Below are positions 15,621-23,841 of a DNA stretch of 64,000 nt, piece after piece (the stretch's first letter is position 1; each line of letters opens with the position of its first letter). The notes beneath the pieces were generated by a model. That model ran no database searches, was not told the origin of the DNA, and worked only from the letters and a program-made list of their open reading frames with translations. A program made the position numbers and the translations under genes. The stretch is from an uncultured Christensenella sp. (lineage in GTDB: Bacteria > Bacillota_A > Clostridia > Christensenellales > Borkfalkiaceae). The DNA lies in NCBI GenBank assembly GCA_910579295.1, contig CAJTTC010000001.1, forward strand, positions 186,001 through 250,000, in the 5' to 3' direction.

Positions 15621-16160
15621 ATGGATATTAAATACAAGGGAACGCAGACCGAAAAAAACCTCGAAGCGGCTTTCGCGGCCGAATCGCAGGCTAGGAATAA
15701 ATATACCTACTTTGCCTCGGTTGCAAAAAAAGAGGGCTATGAGCAAATTTCCGCACTGTTTTTAAAGACTGCGGAAAATGAAAAGGAGCACGCCAAAATT
15801 TGGTTTAAGGAATTGCAGGGTATCGGTGATACCGCGCAAAATCTTGCCGCCGCCGCAGAGGGGGAAAACTACGAATGGACGGATATGTACGAGGAGTTTG
15901 CCAGAACGGCAGAAGCCGAGGGGTTTAAGGAGCTCGCCTCTAAATTCCGTATGGTTGCGGCTATCGAAAAATCGCACGAAGAAAGATATCGCGCGCTGTT
16001 AAGTAACGTGGAGACGGCGGCAGTGTTTGAAAAAAGCCAGGTTAAAGTATGGGAATGTCGCAACTGCGGTCATCTCGTCGTCGGCACGAAAGCGCCCGAA
16101 GTTTGCCCCGTATGCGCTCACCCGAAGAGTTATTTTGAAATTCACGCGGAAAATTACTGA
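15621..16160 (+). CDS. rbr: Rubrerythrin
   Basis: The 179-residue protein has a ferritin-like di-iron four-helix domain with Glu in FAAESQARNKY, ENEKEHAKIWF (ExxH) near 52-62, and EGFKELASKF and AIEKSHEERY for the second half-site. A C-terminal rubredoxin-like domain carries CRNCG and CPVCAHP. It reduces hydrogen peroxide in the anaerobe cytoplasm using electrons from rubredoxin. AAAGGAG precedes the ATG, and it is followed by a rubredoxin gene 29 nt downstream. Confidence 0.95.
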   Translation: MDIKYKGTQTEKNLEAAFAAESQARNKYTYFASVAKKEGYEQISALFLKTAENEKEHAKIWFKELQGIGDTAQNLAAAAEGENYEWTDMYEEFARTAEAEGFKELASKFRMVAAIEKSHEERYRALLSNVETAAVFEKSQVKVWECRNCGHLVVGTKAPEVCPVCAHPKSYFEIHAENY

Positions 16161-16189
16161 AATCGCGTTAATAAAAAGGAGAATAAACA

Positions 16190-16348
16190 ATGAAATACAT
16201 TTGCGACGTTTGCGGCTGGGAATACGACGAAGAGCAGGGCTATCCCGAAGGCGGAATTGCGCCCGGTACGAAATGGGAAGACGTGCCCGAAGATTTCGAG
16301 TGCCCGCTGTGTCTGGTCGGTAAAGATCAGTTTTCAGAAGTTGAATAG
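16190..16348 (+). CDS. Rubredoxin
   Basis: This 52-residue gene starts at ATG 16190 with AAAAGGAG upstream and ends at TAG 16346-16348. It encodes KYICDVCGWEYDEEQGYPEG at the N-terminus and a second cluster ECPLCLVGKD, giving the two Cys-x2-Cys pairs that hold the single iron. It probably donates electrons to the adjacent rubrerythrin. Length and spacing fit the family. Confidence 0.95.
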   Translation: MKYICDVCGWEYDEEQGYPEGGIAPGTKWEDVPEDFECPLCLVGKDQFSEVE

Positions 16349-16364
16349 GCTCTATCGAGTTTAC

Positions 16365-16398
16365 TGAACACGACGGGCACTGTGAACACGACGGACAC
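16365..16398. repeat. Tandem 16-bp direct repeat after rubredoxin
   Basis: TGAACACGACGGGCAC at 16365-16380 is followed after 2 nt by TGAACACGACGGACAC at 16383-16398. No function is evident. Confidence 0.5.
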
Positions 16399-16465
16399 GG
16401 GAAGCGTTAAAGGGCGCGGAATAGCAAAAAAAGAATAAAAAATTCGGCTTTTTTCTCTTGCTATC

Positions 16466-16494
16466 TTTACATTCGCAATCAACTCTTATATAAT
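16466..16494 (+). promoter_or_regulatory. Promoter of the DtxR-family gene
   Basis: TTTACA at 16466-16471 and TATAAT at 16489-16494 are separated by 17 bp, about 34 nt before the start codon. Confidence 0.7.
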
Positions 16495-16527
16495 ATAAGC
16501 AAGTATTGGATAACGCAAGGGGAAATT

Positions 16528-16896
16528 ATGATAAAATATCAGGAATCGGAAGAAATGTATCTCGAAACGATACTGCTCTTAAAGCAAAAGAGCGCAAACG
16601 TCCACGCGATTAACGTTGCGGAGGAGCTCGGCTATTCCAAGCCGTCCGTTTCGCGCGGAATGGGACTGCTCGTTAAAAAGGGATATATAACTATTGCAAG
16701 CGGCGGCGAAATACAGTTTACCGAAGAGGGGAGGATAAAAGCGGAGGGCATTTACGAACGCCATACCGTCATAACGAAATTGCTTGAAATGGCGGGCGCA
16801 ACCCGAGAGATAGCCGAAGAAAACGCTTGCCGTATCGAACACGTCATAACGCCCGAACTGTTTGAAATCTTAAAAATGTACGTTAAAAACGGTTAG
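16528..16896 (+). CDS. DtxR/MntR-family metal-dependent repressor
   Basis: The 122-residue protein begins with YQESEEMYLETILLL, typical of the DtxR winged helix, followed by the recognition region VAEELGYSKPSVSRGMGLL and the dimerisation domain with the metal-site pattern HTVITKLLEM, ACRIEHVI. It lacks the C-terminal SH3-like domain, like MntR. In the presence of iron or manganese such proteins repress metal uptake genes. Three copies of a 16-bp inverted repeat lie nearby, one overlapping its own stop codon, and two of them flank the next promoter. Iron versus manganese specificity cannot be decided. Confidence 0.88.
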   Translation: MIKYQESEEMYLETILLLKQKSANVHAINVAEELGYSKPSVSRGMGLLVKKGYITIASGGEIQFTEEGRIKAEGIYERHTVITKLLEMAGATREIAEENACRIEHVITPELFEILKMYVKNG

Positions 16897-16907
16897 CGTT
16901 ATCTAAC
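16892..16907. promoter_or_regulatory. Predicted DtxR-family operator, copy 2 (one mismatch)
   Basis: GTTAGC-GTTA-TCTAAC differs from the exact inverted repeat by one base. It overlaps the stop codon of the DtxR-family gene and lies just upstream of the -35 box at 16914. Confidence 0.55.
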
Positions 16908-16913
16908 TTTTGC

Positions 16914-16942
16914 TTGACATAAAATTTAACCTAAGTTATAAT
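16914..16942 (+). promoter_or_regulatory. Consensus promoter of the YgbA/ABC/ECF operon
   Basis: TTGACA at 16914-16919 and TATAAT at 16937-16942 are 17 bp apart. A small palindrome TAAC-CTAA-GTTA at 16927-16938 lies in the spacer. Candidate repressor sites flank the promoter on both sides. Confidence 0.8.
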
Positions 16943-16944
16943 TT

Positions 16945-16979
16945 ATTACGGAATAAGAAGAGTATTCCGTAATTTTTTT
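16945..16979 (+). terminator. Perfect 11-bp hairpin plus T-tract located at the transcription start
   Basis: ATTACGGAATA at 16945-16955 pairs with TATTCCGTAAT at 16963-16973, followed by TTTTTT. It would terminate read-through from the DtxR-family gene. RNA started from the promoter at 16914-16942 begins inside the left arm and would lack part of the stem. Confidence 0.7.
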
Positions 16980-16987
16980 GTGTGTGA

Positions 16988-17003
16988 GTTAGCAACGGCT
17001 AAC
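16988..17003. promoter_or_regulatory. Predicted DtxR-family operator, copy 3
   Basis: GTTAGC-AACG-GCTAAC is an exact match to the core of the site at 11633-11648. It ends two bases before the ATG at 17006, so a bound repressor would sit over the translation start region of the DNA. Confidence 0.65.
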
Positions 17004-17005
17004 AA

Positions 17006-17440
17006 ATGTTTGCGACCGATTTTAAATTTATGAAAAACGAACTTTATGCGTGGGAAAAGGAAAAGAAGCTTATTCCCGTTATGATAAAAAAATATTGCAG
17101 GGGCAAACACAGGGCTGAAAGAAAAGCTCAGAGCGTTCCGCGCGGCGGCGTCTGCTCCGAATGTAGGGAGCTTACCGAATACGCGTTGTTCCGTTTGGAA
17201 AAGTGTCCGTTTAAGGTAAATAAGAAGTTTTGCTCGTTTTGCAAAATCCACTGTTATAAACCCGAAATGCGCGAAAAGATAAAAGCGGTTATGAAGTATT
17301 CGGGACCGCGTATGCTCTTTACTAATCCGATATTTGCAATCTCGCACGTCGTGCAAATGATTAAATACAAAAAACGCTTGAAATCGGAGGCAAAAGACAA
17401 TGATAGACAAAGAGTTATTCAAACTGATAGGCAAGAATAA
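17006..17440 (+). CDS. YgbA-like protein (nitrous oxide-stimulated promoter family)
   Basis: The 144-residue basic protein has the family's cysteine pattern: VCSECRELTEYA near 49, LEKCPF and FCSFCKIHCYKPEMREKI near 78-95, followed by a YSGPRM block. Escherichia coli YgbA belongs to the NO-responsive NsrR regulon and has been linked to nitrosative stress; its biochemistry is unknown. No Shine-Dalgarno sequence is visible before ATG 17006 or before ATG 17030, so the start is uncertain. Its 3' end overlaps the following ABC gene by 41 nt. Co-transcription with an uptake-type ABC/ECF set under a metal-type operator suggests a link to iron supply. Confidence 0.78.
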   Translation: MFATDFKFMKNELYAWEKEKKLIPVMIKKYCRGKHRAERKAQSVPRGGVCSECRELTEYALFRLEKCPFKVNKKFCSFCKIHCYKPEMREKIKAVMKYSGPRMLFTNPIFAISHVVQMIKYKKRLKSEAKDNDRQRVIQTDRQE

Positions 17441-19118
17441 AAAGTACATCTTTATTTCCGTTGCCTTGCAGGTTTTGGGGCTTCTGGCTAACGTGGGCAT
17501 TACGGCAAGCATTTGCTGGGCGATATACCTTGTCATAACGAAAGCCGAGCCGCTTACGTATCTGTATCCCGCGATATGCGCGGTTGTCGGAATTGCCGTA
17601 CGCTATACTATGACAAGGCTTAACGGCGATATAAAAGACGTGCTCGGCAGAAAGGTCAAAAAGGATTTGCGCGAGCGCACCTACAACAAAATCGTCAGGC
17701 TGGGCGTAAAATCAACCGACGGTATGAGTATGGCGGGGCTTACGCAGGTGAGTATGGAGGGGGTGGAGCAACTCGATTTGTATTATTCGAGCTATCTGCC
17801 GCAGTTCTTCTTTGCTATGCTCGCGCCGATAATTCTTTTCATTATATGCGTGTGGATAGATTGGCGCACCGCGCTCGTTTTGCTTGCGTGCGTGCCGCTC
17901 ATTCCCGTTTCGATAATTGCCGTAAGTAAGTACGCGAAAAAGATATTCGCAAAGTATTGGGGCAAGTACACGTCGATGGGCGATAAATTCCTCGACAGCG
18001 TGCAGGGCTTAAAGGAATTAAAGATATTCAGGGCGGACGAAGCTCAGCACGGCAAAATGAACGAGAGCGCGGAGGAGTTCCGCAAAATCACAATGAAAGT
18101 CCTCGTTATGCAGCTTGCAAGTACGACGATAATGGATTTAGTTGCATACGGCGGCGCGGGCGCGGGCATTGCTCTCAGCGTATGCGGAGCGGCTTTTTGG
18201 GGATTGCCCCCTATATATGCGCTGTTTATGTGCCTTGTTGCGGTTGAGTTCTTCTTGCCGCTCCGTGCGTTCGGCTCGGCGTTCCACATAGCGATGAACG
18301 GCGCAAGCGCGGGCAAAAAAATAATATCCCTTCTCAACACGCCCGACCCCGTATGGGGGAGTGAGGAGGTGAGCGGAAAAACGATTGCACTCAATGGCGT
18401 TACGTTCTCTTACGACGGCGAGCGCGACGTGCTGAAAAACGTATCTATGACTATTCCCGAAAAGGGAATGACGGCAATCGTCGGCGAAAGCGGTTGCGGA
18501 AAGTCAACCGTTGTCAATATGCTTGTCGGAGCGTTCCGTCCTAAAAGCGGCGATATAACAGTCGGCGGCGTTCCGCTCGAAAGACTGTCGCGGGAAAGTT
18601 ACTATTCGCACCTTGCGGCGGTAAGCTACAATACTTACATTTTTAACGAAACGGTACGTAAAAACTTTATGCTTGCCAACAAGAGCGCGACCGACGAACA
18701 GATTTATTCCGCGCTTGAAAAAGTCAATCTTGCGGAATTTATCCGTGAAAACGGCGGGCTCGACAAAGTAATCACCGAGGACGCCAACAACATTTCGGGC
18801 GGGCAGAAGCAAAGGCTTGCCCTTGCGGTAAATCTCGTTGCCGACAAGGATATCTATGTGTTCGACGAGGCGACGAGCAATATCGACGGGGAAAGCGAAA
18901 CTATAATTATGCGGAATATAAAGGCATTGTCTAAGGACAGGAGCGTTATCGTCATATCGCACCGCCTTGCGAACGTCGTGCCCGCCGACAATATCTACTT
19001 TATGGAAAACGGCGAAGTGAAAGAGAGCGGAGCGCATACCGTTCTGATGAGTGATAAGCGCGGCTATGAAAAGCTGTTTACCACGCAGAAGCAGTTGGAG
19101 GAGGGCTACGCACTATGA
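17400..19118 (+). CDS. ABC half-transporter (exporter fold, IrtA/IrtB-like)
   Basis: The 572-residue protein starts at ATG 17400 with CGGAGG ten bases upstream. Six membrane helices span about residues 15-310. The ATPase shows Walker A GESGCGKST near 362, signature ISGGQKQR near 466, Walker B IYVFDEATSNID near 487 and H-loop SHRLANV. It overlaps the next half-transporter by 4 nt and the two should form a heterodimer. Pairs of this kind next to MptD-type ECF genes are common in Firmicutes and some are reported in haem or siderophore uptake; the iron-type regulation here fits that, as inference. Confidence 0.85.
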   Translation: MIDKELFKLIGKNKKYIFISVALQVLGLLANVGITASICWAIYLVITKAEPLTYLYPAICAVVGIAVRYTMTRLNGDIKDVLGRKVKKDLRERTYNKIVRLGVKSTDGMSMAGLTQVSMEGVEQLDLYYSSYLPQFFFAMLAPIILFIICVWIDWRTALVLLACVPLIPVSIIAVSKYAKKIFAKYWGKYTSMGDKFLDSVQGLKELKIFRADEAQHGKMNESAEEFRKITMKVLVMQLASTTIMDLVAYGGAGAGIALSVCGAAFWGLPPIYALFMCLVAVEFFLPLRAFGSAFHIAMNGASAGKKIISLLNTPDPVWGSEEVSGKTIALNGVTFSYDGERDVLKNVSMTIPEKGMTAIVGESGCGKSTVVNMLVGAFRPKSGDITVGGVPLERLSRESYYSHLAAVSYNTYIFNETVRKNFMLANKSATDEQIYSALEKVNLAEFIRENGGLDKVITEDANNISGGQKQRLALAVNLVADKDIYVFDEATSNIDGESETIIMRNIKALSKDRSVIVISHRLANVVPADNIYFMENGEVKESGAHTVLMSDKRGYEKLFTTQKQLEEGYAL

Positions 19119-20809
19119 AGGGGCAGAAGCAAAAATTACGCAGAAGCGGCGCGAAGATTATGGCGAGCCTGATACTTCTTCTCGGCAGCCTTGCGTTTGT
19201 AATGATTTTAGCCGTAATAAACGGCAGTATCGGTTTTATATGCGCTATGGGCGTCACCGTGTTCGGCGCGGTGGGCGTGGCGAAAGCGCTCGGCGAAGCG
19301 GTTGCGCTCTCTTACGGTTTAATAGTCGGTTTAGCCGTTGGTTGCGGCATATTACGGGGTCTATTGAGATATTTCGAACAGTATTCCAACCATTTTATCG
19401 CCTTTAAATTGCTTGCCGTTCTGCGCGATAAGATATTCGGAGCGCTTCGCACGTTGTGCCCCGCAAAGCTCGAAAGCAAGCAAAAGGGCAGTATCATTGC
19501 AATGATAACAAGCGACATAGAAACGCTCGAAGTGTTCTACGCGCATACCATTTCGCCGATATGTATAGCCGTCTTGGTATCTACGGCTGTGTTCCTGTTC
19601 GTCGGCTTCGCGTCAAGCTGGTATCTTGCTCTCGTTGCGGTTGCGGGCTATCTTATGATAGGAATAGTTGTCCCTATGATTTCTTCGGGCAGGCTTAAAG
19701 AGAGCGGAGTAAAGTATCGCGCGGAGTTCGCAAGCTTCAATGCGTATTTCCTCGACAGTATCAAGGGCATAAAAGACGTTGTGCTCAATAACGCCGGCGA
19801 GGAAAGGGAAAAGGAAGTCAACCGCAGGTCTGAAATTCTCTTGAAAGAAACAAAGAAAATGAAGCGCAATATCACGCGTGCAACGGCGGCAACCGAACTT
19901 ACCGTTTCGCTGTTTATAATAGCTACGCTCATTGTCGGCGTCGTGCTTGTGCACTTCGATATGCTGACTGTCGGCAAAATGGTAATCGGCGTAGTGGCGG
20001 TGTTCGGCTCGTTCGGTCCCGTTATTGCGATATCTGCGTTGCCCGGCAATCTTACGCAAACGTTTGCAAGCGGCGACAGAGTGCTCAACCTGCTTGCCGA
20101 AAAACCCGCCGTAACCGAAGTGAAGGACGGCGAGAATATCGAATACGAAAACTTGAACGCTTCCGACTTGTCGTTTAGTTACGACGGGCAGACGGAGGTT
20201 TTGAAAGATATTACAATGCACGCAGGGAAAGGCGAGATTATAGGCATTGTCGGCGAGAGCGGTTGCGGCAAATCAACGTTCTTAAAGCTGTTGCTCCGCT
20301 TTTGGCAGAAGGACGGCGGCGAGATAGCGTACAACGGCGTGGATATAGATAAAATCAATTCGGCAAATCTTTTAGACAACGTAACAATGGTAAGTCAGAC
20401 GACGTACCTGTTCGACGAAACGATAGAGGACAACTTGCGAATTGCAAAGCCTAACGCAAGTCAAGAAGAACTCGAAGCGGCGTGCCGACTTGCTTCCGTT
20501 CACGACTTTATTATGACGTTGCCTAACTGTTATAAAACGCAGGTGGGAGCGCTCGGCGACAATCTTTCGGCGGGCGAGAAACAGCGCATAGGACTTGCGA
20601 GGGCGTTTTTGAGGGGTAGCGAACTCATACTCTTGGACGAACCGACAAGCAACGTTGACAGTATAAACGAGGGCATAATTTTAAAGGCGTTAAAAGAGCA
20701 AAAGAGCAAAAAGAGCATTATTTTGGTGTCACATAGAGAGAGTACTATGGCAATAGCCGACAGGATTTACAGAGTAGACGGCGGCAAAATGACGGAGGTC
20801 AAAGTATGA
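19115..20809 (+). CDS. ABC half-transporter, partner of the 17400-19118 protein
   Basis: The 564-residue protein has a membrane domain (about residues 10-310) and an ATPase with Walker A GESGCGKST near 383, signature LSAGEKQR near 483 (Ala in place of the first Gly), Walker B LILLDEPTSNVD near 505 and H-loop SHRESTM. The altered signature may make one of the two ATP sites degenerate, as in other heterodimeric exporters. ATGA overlaps join it to both neighbours, so it is the middle of a tightly coupled five-gene set with the ECF components. Confidence 0.85.
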   Translation: MKGQKQKLRRSGAKIMASLILLLGSLAFVMILAVINGSIGFICAMGVTVFGAVGVAKALGEAVALSYGLIVGLAVGCGILRGLLRYFEQYSNHFIAFKLLAVLRDKIFGALRTLCPAKLESKQKGSIIAMITSDIETLEVFYAHTISPICIAVLVSTAVFLFVGFASSWYLALVAVAGYLMIGIVVPMISSGRLKESGVKYRAEFASFNAYFLDSIKGIKDVVLNNAGEEREKEVNRRSEILLKETKKMKRNITRATAATELTVSLFIIATLIVGVVLVHFDMLTVGKMVIGVVAVFGSFGPVIAISALPGNLTQTFASGDRVLNLLAEKPAVTEVKDGENIEYENLNASDLSFSYDGQTEVLKDITMHAGKGEIIGIVGESGCGKSTFLKLLLRFWQKDGGEIAYNGVDIDKINSANLLDNVTMVSQTTYLFDETIEDNLRIAKPNASQEELEAACRLASVHDFIMTLPNCYKTQVGALGDNLSAGEKQRIGLARAFLRGSELILLDEPTSNVDSINEGIILKALKEQKSKKSIILVSHRESTMAIADRIYRVDGGKMTEVKV

Positions 20810-21477
20810 CGCCGAGAGAAAAAGCAATACTCGAACTTGTGCGTTTGAGTGAAGAAGAACAGCGCATAGCGGATGAAGCCGAAAAGCACGGAGAGAGTGG
20901 AAAAGGTAAGCGGAAAGTCTTTCAAAAGTATATGATAAAGAACATCGTGTTCCTTGCAATCATAACGTGCTGTACGCTTGTTACGGGCGCGATTATGCCG
21001 CTGCTTGTAAACGTGCCGCTGTTCGGCATCATACAGCTCGGCTTGGGCATTCAGTTTTCGCTGTTCCCCGTAATCGGTATGATGAAAGTCAGAAAGCCGT
21101 TTGCTCTTTTATTGCAGTCGTTGTTTATTTCGGTATTCCTTGTGTTTATGTTCCCGCCTATGGTGCTTTTGATTGCGTGCGCTCTCGTTGCGGAGTTGCT
21201 CACGTTACTTATATTCCGCGGCTATAAAAACGATTGGGCGTGCGTGTTTGCAGGAACGCTGTATATGCCGCTCACTCTGCCGCTTTTGTATATGTATTAC
21301 AACGTGTTCTATACGGTAAGTGGTGAAGAAAAGGCGGCGGTGTCTATGTTTATAGGCGGCGGCAATGCGGGCGTTATAATAGGTATTACCATTGCCGTTA
21401 TTGCCGTTTGCTTTGTCGGCTCGGTCATAGGTATGGTGATTGCAAGAGAATTAAAGAAAGCGGGAAAGTTGAAGTAA
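20806..21477 (+). CDS. MptD-family ECF transporter S-component
   Basis: The 223-residue protein has a soluble basic N-terminus (about 45 residues) and then five to six membrane segments. The sequence around MFPPMVLLIACALVAELLT and the small-residue-rich last helix match the MptD family of putative ECF S-components. It would provide substrate recognition for the T and A components that follow without gaps. The substrate of this family has not been settled; association with IrtAB-like ABC pairs points to iron-related compounds such as haem (inference). Confidence 0.8.
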   Translation: MTPREKAILELVRLSEEEQRIADEAEKHGESGKGKRKVFQKYMIKNIVFLAIITCCTLVTGAIMPLLVNVPLFGIIQLGLGIQFSLFPVIGMMKVRKPFALLLQSLFISVFLVFMFPPMVLLIACALVAELLTLLIFRGYKNDWACVFAGTLYMPLTLPLLYMYYNVFYTVSGEEKAAVSMFIGGGNAGVIIGITIAVIAVCFVGSVIGMVIARELKKAGKLK

Positions 21478-22155
21478 ATGGCGTTTTTTAGATACAAAAG
21501 AAATCTATATCCGCTTATAGCGATAGCGTCGGCGCTTATCATTATGGTGTTCGGTCTTGTTATGGCGCGGACGGTTGTGTGTTCGTATTTCTTGGCAGGT
21601 GCGTTTGTTTGGCTGTTCATATTCGGGTGTTGGAAACAATGCTTAAAAGCGTTGCCGCTCTTTATAACCGTCGGCGGAATTTTCACATTGATAGCCTACT
21701 ATGCCGCAAATAACAACCTTTTTGCCGCGCTTGCTATGGCTAACCGTTTCGGGGCGGTGTTTCTGGCGATAGCGCCCGGTATGAGTATTCAGGCGGTTGC
21801 TATGACGCGCAATCTATCGCAGTTACATACGCCGAGAGCGATAACGCTCGGTATGCTTATAACTATGTCGTTCGTGCCCGTGTTGCGCGGTGAGATAAAG
21901 CGCGTGCGCGAAGCGATGAAAACAAGGGGAGCGGGCAGTATTCTCAATCCCAAAATTTTTTACCGTGCGTTTTTAATTCCGCTTGTAACACGGCTCGTCG
22001 ATATATCCGATACGCTCAGTCTTTCAATCGAAACGCGCGGCTTTACGCTCGGCAAATCGAAGTACACGGTCTATAAAAGGGAAGTAATCAATTATATGGA
22101 CGTAGCGTATATTCTCGGCCTGATTGCAGGCGTTGTTTTGGCGGTGGTGTTATGA
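21478..22155 (+). CDS. ECF transporter transmembrane T-component (EcfT)
   Basis: The 225-residue protein has four to five membrane helices and the cytoplasmic coupling region with the two family motifs, here KRVREAMKTRGAG near 141 and SIETRGFTLG near 182 (the Ala-Arg-Gly type motifs of EcfT that contact the ATPases). It starts directly after the S-component stop and overlaps the ATPase gene by 4 nt. Confidence 0.85.
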   Translation: MAFFRYKRNLYPLIAIASALIIMVFGLVMARTVVCSYFLAGAFVWLFIFGCWKQCLKALPLFITVGGIFTLIAYYAANNNLFAALAMANRFGAVFLAIAPGMSIQAVAMTRNLSQLHTPRAITLGMLITMSFVPVLRGEIKRVREAMKTRGAGSILNPKIFYRAFLIPLVTRLVDISDTLSLSIETRGFTLGKSKYTVYKREVINYMDVAYILGLIAGVVLAVVL

Positions 22156-23567
22156 GAGCAATCGAATTAAAGAATGTAAGTTTTTCATATAACGGTTTTA
22201 CCGATAAGGTTTTGTCGGACGTGGACTTTTACGTTGACTACGGCGAAGTTGCGCTGTTGTCCGGACTGTCTGGCGAGGGGAAAAGTACGTTATTTTCGAT
22301 TGCGTCGGGTATCATACCGAATATCGTAAAAGGCGAGATAACGGGCGAAGTTCTTGTTGACGGTAAAACCATTATAGGGCAAAAGTTGGCGGCAGTCTGC
22401 CGTAAAGTAGGCGTAGTATTACAGAACGCGGACAGTCAGATAATACATAAAACGGTAGACGACGAAATTGCGTTCGGGTGCGAGAATTTAGCGCTTGCGG
22501 CAGATAAAATCGGGGCGCAGATTGATAGGGTATGCACGATAGTCCAACTCGATAAAACGGCAGGGACGCGAACGCTGTCGGGCGGTCAGAAGCAACGGTT
22601 GATAACCGCTTCCACGCTTGCGACGGGACAACGTATTTTGATACTTGACGAGCCGCTTGCAAATCTTGACGTCGAGAGCGCAAATCAATTAATGGATACC
22701 TTGCGGCAACTTGCTAAATTCGGGTACGCCGTTTTAATAGTGGAACATAGGCTTGATATGGTGTTGCCGTTCGTTGACAGCGTTTGGAACATTCGCGTGG
22801 GCGAGGTTGCAAAGGTTGAAAACAAGCAGGAATATTTGCTGTCGCAGACGGTGGCTATCGAAGATAACAGCGACGACCACGCAAGAGGAGCAAAGATTTT
22901 CGACGTTAAGAACGTAGCGTTTTCGATAAAGGAAAAAGAGATATTAAAGGACGTAAGTTTTGAAGTTTACGAGGGTGAACGGCTGTTGCTTCTCGGCGAG
23001 AACGGTTGCGGTAAGACTACGCTTATGCGGCTACTCGCAAGGCTGTATAAGCCGACGAAAGGCGAAATAGGGCAGACGCTTAACCCGAAATTCGGCAAAC
23101 GCTATCGGGGCAAAAAATGGTTTAGGGCGGTCGGCGTTGTGTATCAAAATCCCAACTATCAGTTGTTTATGCCGATCGTCGAACAGGAAATAGCTTTCGG
23201 TGCGGTAAGCAAGGAATATGCAAACGAAATGATCTCTTTGTTCGGTTTGGAACATTTACGCAAACGCCACCCGCAGTCTTTAAGCGAAGGACAAAAACGC
23301 AGGGTGTCGATAGCGGCGGTGGCGGCAACTAACCCGAAAGTACTGTTATTGGACGAGCCGACGGTGGGGCAGGACTATAAGGGATTGTGCGAACTTGTAA
23401 AAATTCTCGATATGCTTCACGATAGAAGCGGCAATACGATGATAACCGTTACACACGATATGCGTTGCGCCGAAGCCTTGTGCGACAGGGCAATACTCAT
23501 TGCGGACGGAACGGTAAAAGAGCAGGGCGGCAAGGAACTCGCACACAGATATTTCTTTCACGAGTAG
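22152..23567 (+). CDS. ECF transporter duplicated ATPase (EcfA1/A2 in one chain)
   Basis: The 471-residue protein contains two complete ABC ATPase domains. The first has Walker A SGLSGEGKST near 38, signature LSGGQKQR near 145 and Walker B ILILDEPLANLD near 163. The second has Walker A LGENGCGKTT near 283, signature LSEGQKRR near 378 and Walker B VLLLDEPTVGQD near 398. It would supply both ATPases of the ECF module, and the neighbouring T and S genes complete the transporter. The last ABC gene of the operon ends with TAG at 23565-23567. Confidence 0.88.
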   Translation: MRAIELKNVSFSYNGFTDKVLSDVDFYVDYGEVALLSGLSGEGKSTLFSIASGIIPNIVKGEITGEVLVDGKTIIGQKLAAVCRKVGVVLQNADSQIIHKTVDDEIAFGCENLALAADKIGAQIDRVCTIVQLDKTAGTRTLSGGQKQRLITASTLATGQRILILDEPLANLDVESANQLMDTLRQLAKFGYAVLIVEHRLDMVLPFVDSVWNIRVGEVAKVENKQEYLLSQTVAIEDNSDDHARGAKIFDVKNVAFSIKEKEILKDVSFEVYEGERLLLLGENGCGKTTLMRLLARLYKPTKGEIGQTLNPKFGKRYRGKKWFRAVGVVYQNPNYQLFMPIVEQEIAFGAVSKEYANEMISLFGLEHLRKRHPQSLSEGQKRRVSIAAVAATNPKVLLLDEPTVGQDYKGLCELVKILDMLHDRSGNTMITVTHDMRCAEALCDRAILIADGTVKEQGGKELAHRYFFHE

Positions 23568-23581
23568 TTAGGAGAATTGTT

Positions 23582-23774
23582 ATGAGAAAGATTTTAGTAA
23601 AAGGAGTGGCGGTCTTGATCGGATTAGCTATTCCCGTAACCTGCAATAGCTTTTGCTGGTTGTGGCAATTCGGAAGGTGAACAGCTTTCGGGCGAATTTA
23701 CTCTTACAGAAGAGAGTTATTCGTTCGATAAACTCGGACAAAGTGCTGTTCTTTCTGCAAAGGTTGCTCAGTAA
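23582..23774 (+). pseudogene. Small lipoprotein with frameshifted signal peptide
   Basis: ATG 23582 (TAGGAG upstream) opens MRKILVKGVAVLIGLAIPVT, a typical lipoprotein signal start, but this frame ends at TGA 23678. One base removed near 23641 restores AIAFAGCGNSEGEQLSGEFT and continues to TAA 23772-23774, giving about 63 residues with a good lipobox AFAGC. The lesion is a one-base insertion or a sequencing error. The mature part is unusually short and may itself be a remnant of a longer protein. It follows the ECF operon by 14 nt. Confidence 0.6.
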
Positions 23775-23841
23775 TCGTTTACAATCTCAATGAGAGTGTA
23801 AAATTGGTTTGGCGACTGACGATGAACGGTATATTCTGCGG

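Noticed and set aside
16528..16896. MarR-family regulator
   Set aside because: The order of the N-terminal segment, recognition helix and C-terminal metal-type helices fits DtxR/MntR better, and the nearby inverted repeats resemble DtxR boxes.
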